Shown in pieces: positions 8,582-16,505 of a stretch of 64,000 nt of DNA (positions are counted from its first letter, which is position 1; each line of letters starts with the position of its first letter). The notes under the pieces are model-generated. The model saw only the letters and a list, made by a program, of their open reading frames with translations. It was not told the origin of the DNA and searched no databases. The stretch comes from Granulicatella elegans ATCC 700633 (GTDB lineage Bacteria; Bacillota; Bacilli; Lactobacillales; Aerococcaceae), in the NCBI RefSeq assembly GCF_000162475.2, contig NZ_KI391971.1, forward strand, positions 560,901-624,900, read 5' to 3'. Position numbers and translations under genes: made by a program.

Positions 8582-8617
8582 GGCGTACAATCAGGTGTTT
8601 GAACTTAATTGTACGCC
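8582..8617. terminator. Hairpin downstream of rnhC
   Basis: GGCGTACAAT (8582-8591) pairs with ATTGTACGCC (8608-8617), a perfect 10-bp stem. It lies 17 bases past the rnhC stop on the minus strand. The trailing T-run is weak on both strands, so terminator activity is probable but not certain. Confidence 0.5.
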
Positions 8618-8633
8618 TTTGTTCGTTATGGGA

Positions 8634-9548
8634 TTATTTTGTTAAATCAATGGCTTTTTGTGTGTTGGCAAAGTGTAATTTAGCAACTTTTCTTAAACCG
8701 TCCATACCTTCTTGTTTTAAAATTTTACTTGCTAATTCATCTACTGAAGCGTTAGCCCCAGATAGTAGAGGATATCCATATTCTTTCGATAAAGTTTTTA
8801 ATCCTTCTAAAAATGCATCTCGTGCAATCATCGATGCTGCAGCTACTGCAATATGATGGCTTTCACCTTTTGTTTTAAAATATGTAATTGCTTTAAGAGG
8901 AGCAGATTGATCCCCTAAATAACGGTAATAGTTTGAAGGAGAACAAAATTCATCAATTAATACAGCTTGAAGTAAATCAGCATTGATTTGTTGGTATAAT
9001 CGTTTGATGGCTTGATTATGAAGTAGTGCTTTCATTTCGTTTAGATTTTTTGTTTGTTGTACTTCATTATATTTTTCAGGCCAAAGTGTAAGTAATTTGT
9101 ATGGAACTAATTCTTTAATTTTTGGAACGATTTCTTGAATTTGAGAGTCTGTTAAAATTTTTGAGTCTTTAACACCTAGTATTTGCAATTCTTTAATAAG
9201 ATTTTCAGGAACAAAAGCACAAGCAACGGTTAATGGTCCAAAATAACTTCCTGTTCCAACTTCATCACTACCAATGACGCCCCAGTTTGAAAAGCCTTCT
9301 GGAAGTCCATTTGTTTCAACTTTGGATTTCTTTGTACTTGTTGAAGCTGTTAAATCATGTTTTTGAACAAATGCATCTACATTAGTTCCTTGTAAAACAA
9401 CTTTTCCAGAATGGTAAGCTGTAACTGTTAAAGAAGGAAGTTTTAATTGATAATGTGCATGAGGGGGGATTTGATGGATAGCATCTTGATAAATTTCACC
9501 CAATTGTTGGATTGTATGTTCATCTAATAATAAAACGGTTGTTGCCAT
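8634..9548 (-). CDS. rnhC: Ribonuclease HIII
   Basis: This 304-residue enzyme cleaves the RNA strand of RNA-DNA hybrids. The N-terminal 85 residues form the TBP-like substrate-binding domain typical of RNase HIII. The catalytic domain begins with G-S-D-E-V-G-T-G-S-Y-F-G, where Asp95 and Glu96 are the first metal ligands. The G-x-G-S-Y-F-G form marks HIII rather than HII. The ATG is preceded by GGAGG on the minus strand. It stands apart from the spxH gene upstream, separated by a terminator hairpin. Confidence 0.93.
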   Translation of the reverse strand: MATTVLLLDEHTIQQLGEIYQDAIHQIPPHAHYQLKLPSLTVTAYHSGKVVLQGTNVDAFVQKHDLTASTSTKKSKVETNGLPEGFSNWGVIGSDEVGTGSYFGPLTVACAFVPENLIKELQILGVKDSKILTDSQIQEIVPKIKELVPYKLLTLWPEKYNEVQQTKNLNEMKALLHNQAIKRLYQQINADLLQAVLIDEFCSPSNYYRYLGDQSAPLKAITYFKTKGESHHIAVAAASMIARDAFLEGLKTLSKEYGYPLLSGANASVDELASKILKQEGMDGLRKVAKLHFANTQKAIDLTK

Positions 9549-9566
9549 AAATAACCTCCAATGAAT

Positions 9567-9591
9567 AAAAAGAGACTGAAATTCAGTCTCT
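9567..9591 (-). terminator. Terminator of spxH
   Basis: On the minus strand AGAGACTGAA pairs with TTCAGTCTCT and is followed by TTTTTATT. It lies directly after the spxH stop and before the rnhC start. Confidence 0.8.
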
Positions 9592-9597
9592 TATAGT

Positions 9598-10284
9598 TTA
9601 ATGTACCATTTTAATTACGCAGCAAGGTTGATGCTTTTGTGTTTTTTTAGGGCATTTATCTATTGCATGATGTAGATTTTCACAGACATGTTCAATCATA
9701 TCTGCAGAAATATTTTCATGTAAGATAACTCCAAATTGTTGATTTAAATTATCAAAAATAACAAGAGAAGGGTTTGATTCGACCATCATTTCTTGTGCAA
9801 TTTGTTGATCTCTTTCATATTCTTGATGAACGAGTTTACTCGATTTATCTTCGTAGAACATTTTTTCATCAAGTCCAATAGTTTGAATAATTTCCTGTAA
9901 TAATTCAGGAGTGTATTCTTTATGAAGAAGATGTAGTTGTGTTTGCAATTCCATTAAAAAGGCTCTACCTAATTTTTTTCCTTGTAGAAGAGCAGCCTTA
10001 TAAGATAGGCAAGCATCATAGATTTTTGTATAGATTTCGTTTCGTAAGTCAATATTCTTGTTATTTAACTGATTATTTTTCATATATTGCGTTACTGATT
10101 TAAAATTATGAAAAGGTATGAAATGAACGTGTACTTTATAAGGAGTTCGTTCAATAAATTTCATCACTTCTTGTTCACAATGATAACATTGTTTTCCTAT
10201 TGGATTAATAAATAAGTAACAGTCGAAAATTCTCTCAGTAGATAATGGACTAGGTTGAATATGACTCAGTTCACTATTCTTCAC
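9598..10284 (-). CDS. spxH: DsbA-fold protein, SpxH/YjbH-like ClpXP adaptor
   Basis: This 228-residue protein resembles the thioredoxin/DsbA-fold adaptor that presents Spx to ClpXP for degradation. The active-site region reads F-I-N-P-I-G-K-Q-C-Y-H-C, giving a C-x-x-C pair at Cys33 and Cys36 after a short beta strand; the rest is mainly helical. It has no signal peptide, which argues against a secreted oxidoreductase and for the cytoplasmic adaptor. The context supports this: in Bacillus the order yjbH (spxH), yjbK (CYTH), yjbM (relQ), nadK, yjbO is conserved, and the same genes follow here. The C-terminus carries an extra C-C pair. Its family assignment rests on motif and synteny. Confidence 0.75.
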   Translation of the reverse strand: MKNSELSHIQPSPLSTERIFDCYLFINPIGKQCYHCEQEVMKFIERTPYKVHVHFIPFHNFKSVTQYMKNNQLNNKNIDLRNEIYTKIYDACLSYKAALLQGKKLGRAFLMELQTQLHLLHKEYTPELLQEIIQTIGLDEKMFYEDKSSKLVHQEYERDQQIAQEMMVESNPSLVIFDNLNQQFGVILHENISADMIEHVCENLHHAIDKCPKKTQKHQPCCVIKMVH

Positions 10285-10364
10285 CTCTAACTAAATCTCC
10301 TTTCGTTAATTTGTATCTTTATTGTATCAGAAAACTGAAAAAATTCTGAATAAAAAGCCTTGGA

Positions 10365-10955
10365 TTAGCCAAGATTTTTAGTAGCAAGTAATGCACGTCT
10401 GATTTTGCTAATTGGTTTTTGTGGTGTAATACCATGACGATTTAAAATTTCTAAGAAGACTTCTTTTCCTGCTTCTAAATCTTCAACTTCCATTTCTATT
10501 TCATAATCTTTTTGACCTGCATAGTGACTTTCGTCTAATACTAGTAAACAGCCAGGACTTAACATTCCTTCTAATCGATGGGTTGTTAGAGTAGCAGTTG
10601 GAGAGATATTGGATAATTCAATCCCTTGTTCTTCAAGTGCTAGCTTAATACTTGTTGGAAGTAAGAAAATATCTTCTTCGACCCACCATTGTAATTGTTC
10701 TGTAGGTAATTCTTCAGTAATTTCAATGACTTCGCAGTCTGATTGAGGAAGTTTTAATGTAATTTCTCCTGTTTTTTGTCCGTCAATAAGACGAATTCGT
10801 AAAGCAGAACGATTATTTTCTAATTGTTGGTGACAATCATAATATTGATTCGTTTGCGTAATATCTTTCGTGAAAATAGATTGAAATTCTTCTTTTAAAG
10901 CTTCGTATTGCTCTTTTGTTAGAAGATTTTTATATTCTTTTTCTAAATGGGCCAT
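10365..10955 (-). CDS. CYTH domain protein (YjbK-like triphosphatase fold)
   Basis: This 196-residue protein belongs to the CYTH superfamily (CyaB-thiamine triphosphatase), which binds triphosphates in a beta-barrel tunnel. The signature E-x-E-x-K is at its N-terminus (L-E-K-E-Y-K), and the barrel carries alternating charged residues such as R-I-R-L-I-D-G and E-I-E-M-E-V-E. I start it at the ATG for M-A-H-L-E-K because GAAAGAGGT precedes that codon; a frame seven codons longer exists. It sits in the yjbH-yjbK-yjbM-nadK block, divergent from relQ. The physiological substrate of this bacterial subgroup is not settled; triphosphate hydrolysis is inferred. Confidence 0.85.
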   Translation of the reverse strand: MAHLEKEYKNLLTKEQYEALKEEFQSIFTKDITQTNQYYDCHQQLENNRSALRIRLIDGQKTGEITLKLPQSDCEVIEITEELPTEQLQWWVEEDIFLLPTSIKLALEEQGIELSNISPTATLTTHRLEGMLSPGCLLVLDESHYAGQKDYEIEMEVEDLEAGKEVFLEILNRHGITPQKPISKIRRALLATKNLG

Positions 10956-11114
10956 GTTTCTACCTCTTTCTATCACAAAGCTTTTTCTACTTTATCTTAA
11001 ATTACTGTGAATTACAAATAATAACCATTGAAGAGTTTAAGATTATCAAAATTCTTTTAGACTCAGTAAAAAATATGCTATGATAGGAAGGATGAGATTA
11101 AAGTAGGTGAGTAA

Positions 11115-11777
11115 ATGGAAGAAAAATATTTACCAGAAGTTGAAGACTGGGATGCTTTTTTAGCACCCTATAGTCAAGCAATAGAAGAATTAAAAATTAA
11201 ATTAAAAGGCATTCGCCTTCAATATCGACAAAAAGGGAAACATGCTCCAATTGAATTTATTACAGGACGTGTGAAAACTCCTGAAAGTATTCGTGAAAAA
11301 ATGCAAGTGAGAAAGATTTTAACAGAAGATTTCTTAGAAGGAGTTCAAGATATTGCAGGATTACGGATTATGTGCCAATTTGTAGATGATATTTTTGAAG
11401 TCGTACGATTACTTCGTCAACGAAATGACTTTACGATTATTATTGAACGTGATTATATCCATCAAAAGAAAGCAAGTGGATATCGTTCGTACCATGTTGT
11501 ATTAGAATATCCTGTTCAAAGAATTGAAGGAGAAGAGAAAATTCTAGTAGAAATTCAAATTCGAACATTAGCGATGAATTTCTGGGCAACAATTGAACAT
11601 TCTTTAAACTATAAGTATAAAGGAGAATTTCCAGAAATTATCCATGAACGATTAGAAAGAGCAGCAGAAGCGGCCTTTTTATTAGATGAAGAAATGTCGC
11701 AAATTCGAGAAGAAATTCAAGAAGCGCAATATATTTTCTCAACAAATAAAGAAAATCAACGTAAAAGAAAATCATAA
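11115..11777 (+). CDS. relQ: Small alarmone synthetase RelQ ((p)ppGpp synthetase)
   Basis: This 220-residue single-domain synthetase transfers pyrophosphate from ATP to GDP or GTP. The RelA/SpoT synthetase fold is clear: G-R-V-K-T-P-E-S near residue 55, D-I-A-G-L-R-I-M in the middle, then K-A-S-G-Y-R-S-Y-H and E-I-Q-I-R-T-L-A-M-N-F-W-A-T-I-E-H, the catalytic and nucleotide-binding segments. It lacks the hydrolase, TGS and ACT domains of long RelA proteins. It leads an operon with nadK (42 bases on) and a pseudouridine synthase, the same order as in Bacillus and streptococci. Confidence 0.93.
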   Translation: MEEKYLPEVEDWDAFLAPYSQAIEELKIKLKGIRLQYRQKGKHAPIEFITGRVKTPESIREKMQVRKILTEDFLEGVQDIAGLRIMCQFVDDIFEVVRLLRQRNDFTIIIERDYIHQKKASGYRSYHVVLEYPVQRIEGEEKILVEIQIRTLAMNFWATIEHSLNYKYKGEFPEIIHERLERAAEAAFLLDEEMSQIREEIQEAQYIFSTNKENQRKRKS

Positions 11778-11818
11778 GTGTTCATGTTAGAAAATTAAAG
11801 AGAGGGTGAAGTGAATTG

Positions 11819-12622
11819 ATGAAAGTAGGGTTATATTATAATCAGTCAGAAAAAAGCCAAAAGGTAGCAGAAGAATTTTTAAATGTATGTTGCCATAAGG
11901 AATTTGAACGAGATGATGAAAATCCAGATGTTGTAATTACAATTGGGGGAGATGGGACTTTGCTAGGTGCTGTCCACCATTATAAATCACAACTAGATCA
12001 TATTCGCTTCGCAGCTATTCATACAGGTCATTTAGGATTTTATACAGATTGGCGTGATTTTCAAGCAGGTGAATTAATTGAAAGCTTGAAGCATGATCAA
12101 GGAGAAAGTGTGAGTTATCCTCTATTAGATGTGACTTTAGAAAAAGCAGATGGAACAATCGAAAATCATATTGCATTAAATGAAGCAACATTGAGAAAAG
12201 TAAACGGAACTCTTGTATGCGAAGTCTTAATTAATGGTGAATTATTCGAAAATTTTAGAGGAGATGGCGTATGTGTTGCAACTCCAACAGGCTCAACAGG
12301 AGTTAATAAGTCATTAGGAGGAGCCATCGTTCATCCAAGAGCAGAAGTGATGCAAATGACAGAAATGGCTTCAATTAATAATCGTGTGTATCGTACATTA
12401 AGTTCTCCAATGATTTTTGCACCAGAAGAAGTGTTAACGTTATTACCCCATAGTGAAAATGGAATGGTTCTATCAATGGATCATTTAACCTATGATGCCA
12501 ATGATATTGTCAAAGTACATTTACATATTAGTACACAACGTGTATCATTTGTTCGATATCGTCATACTCATTTTTGGGATAGAGTAGAAAACTCTTTTAT
12601 TGGAGCAAGAGAAATAGATTAG
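11819..12622 (+). CDS. nadK: NAD kinase
   Basis: This 267-residue enzyme phosphorylates NAD to NADP. The nucleotide-binding signature G-G-D-G-T is at residues 43-47, followed by the second conserved region N-E-A-T-L-R-K and the glycine-rich T-P-T-G-S-T-G-V-N-K-S. Length and layout match the Gram-positive PpnK. A TTG one codon upstream is also in range of the AGAGGGTGAA ribosome site; ATG was preferred. It is the second gene of the relQ operon, with a short gap to the pseudouridine synthase. Confidence 0.93.
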   Translation: MKVGLYYNQSEKSQKVAEEFLNVCCHKEFERDDENPDVVITIGGDGTLLGAVHHYKSQLDHIRFAAIHTGHLGFYTDWRDFQAGELIESLKHDQGESVSYPLLDVTLEKADGTIENHIALNEATLRKVNGTLVCEVLINGELFENFRGDGVCVATPTGSTGVNKSLGGAIVHPRAEVMQMTEMASINNRVYRTLSSPMIFAPEEVLTLLPHSENGMVLSMDHLTYDANDIVKVHLHISTQRVSFVRYRHTHFWDRVENSFIGAREID

Positions 12623-12645
12623 AAGAAAGATAATGAGGGAAATCA

Positions 12646-13536
12646 TTGAATTTAACATGGACTTATCCGTATTCATCACCCATGATGATGCGTAGTTTTT
12701 TACAAGAAAAGGGAATTACAAAAACATTTTTAGCCCATGTCAAACGAAATGGGAAATTACTCGTCAATGGTCGAGAGGAAATTGTTTTAAAGACTTTAGT
12801 GCCTGGAGATGTACTGACGATGGTGATTCCTCCAGAAGGCGAGCATGAAACAGTTGTTCCCAGTCATATTCCTTTGGATATTTTATTCGAGGATGACTAC
12901 TTATTAATTGTGAACAAGCCACAAGGGACAGCTTCGATTCCATCACAACTACATCCAGACCAATCAATGGCAAATCGTGTAAAAGGTTATTTACAAACGA
13001 CAAGAACCCAAGATTGTGTGACTCATGTTGTAACAAGATTAGACCGTGATACAACGGGAGTGATGATGTTTGCCAAACATCGTGTAGTTCACGCGTGGAT
13101 GGATCAAGCGCTTCGAAATAAGACGATTCAAAAAACGTATCATGCGATTGTGACGAAACAGGATGTTTTAAAAGAACATGATTTGATTGATGCGCCGATT
13201 GGACGAACGGATGATTCGATTATTAATCGTTGTGTGAGACCGGATGGGAAGCCGTCTTTAACGGAATATTGGTTAGAAGAAACGTATCAGCATAGTCAAT
13301 TGGTGAAGATTCGTTTACATACGGGACGTACGCATCAGATTCGTGTGCATTTTAGTTGGCTTGGTTGTCCGTTGTTAGGGGACGATTTATATGGTGGCGA
13401 GAAGATTGAGCCACTGATGAGGCAGGCACTTCATTGTAGTCAGTTGGATTTTGTTCATCCGATGACGGGGGAGAAGATGTGTGTTAAGGCTCTGTTGCCG
13501 AAAGACATGGCAGAGTGGATAGAGAAAGATAGATAA
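12646..13536 (+). CDS. RluA/RluD family pseudouridine synthase
   Basis: This 296-residue enzyme isomerises uridine to pseudouridine in rRNA or another RNA. The catalytic loop reads R-L-D-R-D-T-T-G, with Asp133 as the expected nucleophile, and the C-terminal G-R-T-H-Q-I-R-V-H motif completes the family signature. The N-terminal 70 residues resemble an S4-like RNA-binding region. The start is TTG 12646, placed right after GAGGGA; the first in-frame ATG is 9 codons later and lacks a good ribosome site. It is the third gene of the relQ-nadK operon. The exact modified base cannot be predicted. Codons near the 3' end are more G-rich than at the start. Confidence 0.9.
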   Translation: MNLTWTYPYSSPMMMRSFLQEKGITKTFLAHVKRNGKLLVNGREEIVLKTLVPGDVLTMVIPPEGEHETVVPSHIPLDILFEDDYLLIVNKPQGTASIPSQLHPDQSMANRVKGYLQTTRTQDCVTHVVTRLDRDTTGVMMFAKHRVVHAWMDQALRNKTIQKTYHAIVTKQDVLKEHDLIDAPIGRTDDSIINRCVRPDGKPSLTEYWLEETYQHSQLVKIRLHTGRTHQIRVHFSWLGCPLLGDDLYGGEKIEPLMRQALHCSQLDFVHPMTGEKMCVKALLPKDMAEWIEKDR

Positions 13537-13556
13537 ATATTTTAGATATAAATAGG

Positions 13557-13686
13557 AACTTTCCTATAGTACTAGGATGCTAGCAGCCCCCTTGCGGGGT
13601 CTCATAGCTAAAAATCAAGCCTAAGGTCTTGATTTTCCCTGTAATAAAATCCGCTTGGCTTTTATTACTTGTACTATGGGAAAGTT
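13557..13686 (+). repeat. Intergenic cloverleaf repeat, full form (copy 8)
   Basis: The outer arms AACTTTCCTATAGTAC and GTACTATGGGAAAGTT pair. Hairpin A is closed by GCTA/TAGC with CCCC/GGGG. Hairpin B is AAATCAAG/CTTGATTT around CCTAAGGT, a compensated change from the TTGAG/CTCAA of other copies. Hairpin C is TAATAAAA/TTTTATTA. This copy is the clearest covariation case. Confidence 0.88.
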
Positions 13687-13732
13687 ATTTTTATCTTCAG
13701 GGAGAAGGGAGGAAGAATACGTACAAGAATGA

Positions 13733-13796
13733 GGTTTCCTATAGTACTAGGATGCCAGAAGTCATCTATGCTGTCTTATCGTACTATGGGAAAGTT
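13733..13796 (+). repeat. Intergenic hairpin repeat, short form (copy 9)
   Basis: Its outer arms (TTTCCTATAGTACTAGGATGC start, GTACTATGGGAAAG end) nearly copy those of element 8, but only a reduced hairpin A remains. It follows the full element by 46 bases, so the pair may be a partial duplication. Confidence 0.75.
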
Positions 13797-13830
13797 TGGT
13801 TGTTCGACAAATTCTTTATTTTCTGTATCA

Positions 13831-13853
13831 AAAAAGACGACCGAAGTCGTCTT
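13831..13853 (-). terminator. Terminator of the Rpn-type nuclease gene
   Basis: On the minus strand AAGACGAC pairs with GTCGTCTT around a TTC loop and is followed by TTTTTTGATAC. It lies 18 bases beyond the stop codon. Confidence 0.85.
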
Positions 13854-13870
13854 GAAATATCCTTATTCTG

Positions 13871-14806
13871 TTATTCGTTAGCAGACATATATTCGTCTAA
13901 TTCTATTACGGAAATGCTCAATTGTTTTGCGCCTTCTTCTTTAGAGAGAAGACCATCTTTTATTAAGCTGATAATCATCATTTTCTTTCCATGTTCAATG
14001 CCGCGTACTTTTCCTTTTTCGATACCTTCCGCTAACCCTTCCATTCTTGCATCTTTCTTTTCTTTTTCTATAGTAGCTAAAAAACTTGAATATGCTTGAA
14101 GATATCGTGTTCTTTCATCGTACATTTCTCGTTCCTCCTTTGTCCAGTCTACTCGACTCACAATTCGATCTGCTTGTTCTAATATTTTTTCAGGGCTTTG
14201 TGTGTATGGTTGATTTCCAAAAAATTCAATCCATCTAACTTTCTTGTATTCTTGTATCTTGTCTCTATTATACTTCTCTAATTCTAAAAATGCCATTAAG
14301 GCTAAGTTTTGTTCTTCTTCAAATCCTTTAAAATAAACTTTCAATTCATCGTTTGTATTTTTTTCTTTGAAGCAGTATACGTGAACCATTTTATCGTCCT
14401 TAAAATACCTTTTTTGAGTGATGGCAATGGTGTACACTGGTAACAATTCTTCTGCGAGTTTATGGGTTTCTACTCTATCTTTTTTATGTTCATCTGCATT
14501 TTTAGTCACTTGATTACATAGATATAACCATAAACGTTTAATAAAGTCAAATTGATAGGCTACTTGGATTTCTATAATGACCTGTGTACCATCATTCAAT
14601 TCTGCTAATACATCGATACTAGTTACATAAGTCTTTATATCTTCGAATTGATGATTGTGTATTTGTGTTCCATCAAGTATTTTTACATGGTGAACAGGTA
14701 AGTCTAGGATGTCTCGAATAAACTGTGCTGTTATTTCAGGATTACTGAAAACTTTCTTTGCCATTAAATCCATCATTGGCCTTGCATCTTTAATACGTTC
14801 TATCAT
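13871..14806 (-). CDS. Rpn family PD-(D/E)XK recombination-promoting nuclease
   Basis: This 311-residue protein belongs to the Rpn/PDDEXK_2 family of DNA endonucleases once annotated as transposases. The N-terminus has the usual M-M-D-L-M-A-K-K-V-F segment, and the core shows I-D-V-L-A-E-L-N-D-G-T-Q-V-I-I-E-I-Q, supplying the D...E-x-Q catalytic residues. The C-terminal 70 residues are charged and repetitive (G-L-A-E-G-I-E-K-G-K), also typical. ATG 14806 follows GGAAGTGG; a GTG three codons upstream is possible. Such genes often vary in length within a species and may act in horizontal transfer or phage defence; the role here is unknown. Confidence 0.85.
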   Translation of the reverse strand: MIERIKDARPMMDLMAKKVFSNPEITAQFIRDILDLPVHHVKILDGTQIHNHQFEDIKTYVTSIDVLAELNDGTQVIIEIQVAYQFDFIKRLWLYLCNQVTKNADEHKKDRVETHKLAEELLPVYTIAITQKRYFKDDKMVHVYCFKEKNTNDELKVYFKGFEEEQNLALMAFLELEKYNRDKIQEYKKVRWIEFFGNQPYTQSPEKILEQADRIVSRVDWTKEEREMYDERTRYLQAYSSFLATIEKEKKDARMEGLAEGIEKGKVRGIEHGKKMMIISLIKDGLLSKEEGAKQLSISVIELDEYMSANE

Positions 14807-14955
14807 TTTTACCACTTCCTATAGTTATTTGAAGGAGACTACTAATGACTTGTCACTTGTAACCATCTCTTCAACTATAAATATGAAAAAAATGGAGGAA
14901 AATAATTTTTATGGTAACTTTTTTTGATTTGTTGAACAAGCGTCCGTATACGAAT

Positions 14956-14992
14956 AACACCCGAGAGAGCCTGATGCTTTCTCGGGTGTTTC
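14956..14992. terminator. Hairpin after the amidase gene
   Basis: AACACCCGAGA (14956-14966) pairs with TCTCGGGTGTT (14980-14990), 11 bp. It lies directly past the amidase stop on the minus strand. The T-rich side faces the plus strand, so it may work in both directions. Confidence 0.7.
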
Positions 14993-14994
14993 TT

Positions 14995-16356
14995 TTAGTT
15001 ATTATAATATTTTTGGATTCCTTGAGTGATTCCGTCTACTAATTTTTGTTGGTATTCTTTTGTACGGATTTTTTGTGATTCTTTTGAATCATCCATGTAT
15101 CCTAATTCTAATAAAACTGCAGGTTTGTTTGTTTCACGTAATACAGCAAAACTCTTCGCTAATAATCCAGCATCTTTAGCATGAGTCGTTGCTAAAACAG
15201 ATTGATGAATATAAGAACCAAGTTTATAACTATATTTCAAGCGAGTAGGATTGTCATGCCATTTTTTATTAATGACAGAAGGGATATTTCCAGTTGGTAA
15301 GTACGTATAGGTTTGAATACCATCTTCACCACTGTCTAGTCCGTGACCTGTCGCATTAAAGTGAATACTAATGAACATATCAGCATTTGTCTCATTTGAC
15401 ATTCTAGAACGTTCAGTAATGAAATCAACATCAATATCTGACGAACGACTCATAATCACTTTGTAACCTAACGATTCTAATTTTGTTTTTAATTGCATAG
15501 ATACTTGAAGATTTAAGTCTTTTTCCTTTAATCCTAAATATTGGGCACCAGGATCTTTTCCACCGTGACCAGGGTCTAAGAAGATGACTTTTTGATAGTT
15601 GCTTGTCGCAAAAGGTAATTCATTTGAAGATTTTTCTTCTTTAATTTCTTTAATCCATGCACCATTTCCTTTAAAGCTATGAAGAGCGCCATTAATTAAA
15701 TGAGAACCTGTTACATATGCACCATTTTCATCAAGATAGAACCATGCTTGATAACTAGAATCATAAATCCATTCTTTTTTCGCCATGTATCCACCAGACT
15801 TTAAGTAATAATCACCTTTCCAAGTGTTTTGGGCATAGCGTCCAGTAGAAGTAAGATAAAACCATGATTGATACGTTGGATCAAAGACCCATTCGTTTTC
15901 AGCCATTGCACCTGAAGGTTTTAGATAGTAAACGTCTTTCCATTGATTGGCTAACATCATCTCTTGAGCGTTAAAGACATACCATCTTTGATTAATAGAC
16001 ATCCATTCATTTAGTGCTAAAGATCCAGAGGACTTTGCATAGTACCAATGGTTGTTTTCATAAATCCACTCTTGACTCGCCATTTTTCCATCTTTATGGA
16101 AGTAGTAGGAATTCCAAAAGGTATGTTTTAACATAACACCTTGTTCATTATAGTAATACCAATGATTTCCAACTTGTTTCCACTGATTTTTGATTACTTC
16201 CTCTTTTGGAGGTGTAGGTACTTCAGTATTCTTTTTATTTTCTTTTTGCTCTTGTTTTGGAGCAGTAGTGGTAGTAGTTTCTTGTGCAAAAATTGGAGTT
16301 GAAGCACATAGGCAAGCTCCTATGAGTAAAGTTGATAAGAATATTTTCTTTTTCAT
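14995..16356 (-). CDS. Secreted choline-binding N-acetylmuramoyl-L-alanine amidase
   Basis: This 453-residue secreted protein has a signal peptide (M-K-K-K-I-F then a hydrophobic core, cleavage near residue 24, I-F-A-Q). A Thr/Lys/Glu-rich linker follows, then about eight choline-binding (CW_binding) repeats at residues 58-235, with W-Y-Y-Y, W-F-Y-L and G-x-M patterns. The C-terminal Amidase_3 domain starts at residue 255. Its zinc ligands are His264 (D-P-G-H-G-G), Glu278 and His332 (S-I-H-F-N-A), and the late glutamate is in L-L-E-L-G-Y. It cuts the bond between muramic acid and the stem peptide. Placing the repeats before the catalytic domain is the reverse of pneumococcal LytA. It implies phosphocholine on the teichoic acids of this organism. 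Confidence 0.92.
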   Translation of the reverse strand: MKKKIFLSTLLIGACLCASTPIFAQETTTTTAPKQEQKENKKNTEVPTPPKEEVIKNQWKQVGNHWYYYNEQGVMLKHTFWNSYYFHKDGKMASQEWIYENNHWYYAKSSGSLALNEWMSINQRWYVFNAQEMMLANQWKDVYYLKPSGAMAENEWVFDPTYQSWFYLTSTGRYAQNTWKGDYYLKSGGYMAKKEWIYDSSYQAWFYLDENGAYVTGSHLINGALHSFKGNGAWIKEIKEEKSSNELPFATSNYQKVIFLDPGHGGKDPGAQYLGLKEKDLNLQVSMQLKTKLESLGYKVIMSRSSDIDVDFITERSRMSNETNADMFISIHFNATGHGLDSGEDGIQTYTYLPTGNIPSVINKKWHDNPTRLKYSYKLGSYIHQSVLATTHAKDAGLLAKSFAVLRETNKPAVLLELGYMDDSKESQKIRTKEYQQKLVDGITQGIQKYYNN

Positions 16357-16435
16357 AATGTGTCTCCTAATCTTTTATTTGTTATCAGTTTAGCAAAATC
16401 ATTGAATAAAATCTATGAAAATATAAAGGTTCATA

Positions 16436-16465
16436 TTGTCATTATTGACTAATTAAAGGTATAAT
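16436..16465 (+). promoter_or_regulatory. Promoter of mgtE
   Basis: TTGTCA (16436-16441) and TATAAT (16460-16465) are separated by 18 bases. The start codon of mgtE follows 40 bases later, leaving a leader too short for a magnesium riboswitch. Confidence 0.6.
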
Positions 16466-16505
16466 CATTTTATGCAAAAAAATAATGATTAATAGAGGTG
16501 ATTCG

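Noticed and set aside
13629-14099. Plus-strand frame of about 156 codons over repeats and the Rpn nuclease gene
   Set aside because: It starts in a repeat element and is the antisense shadow of the nuclease gene.
14911-15042. A 43-codon plus-strand ORF with GGAGG 12 bases upstream, ending inside the amidase gene
   Set aside because: It runs through the amidase terminator and antisense to the amidase end; the hydrophobic stretch mirrors the other strand and no family is recognised.
16394-16505. Magnesium riboswitch before mgtE
   Set aside because: Only about 40 bases lie between the promoter and the start codon, too short for a known magnesium riboswitch.
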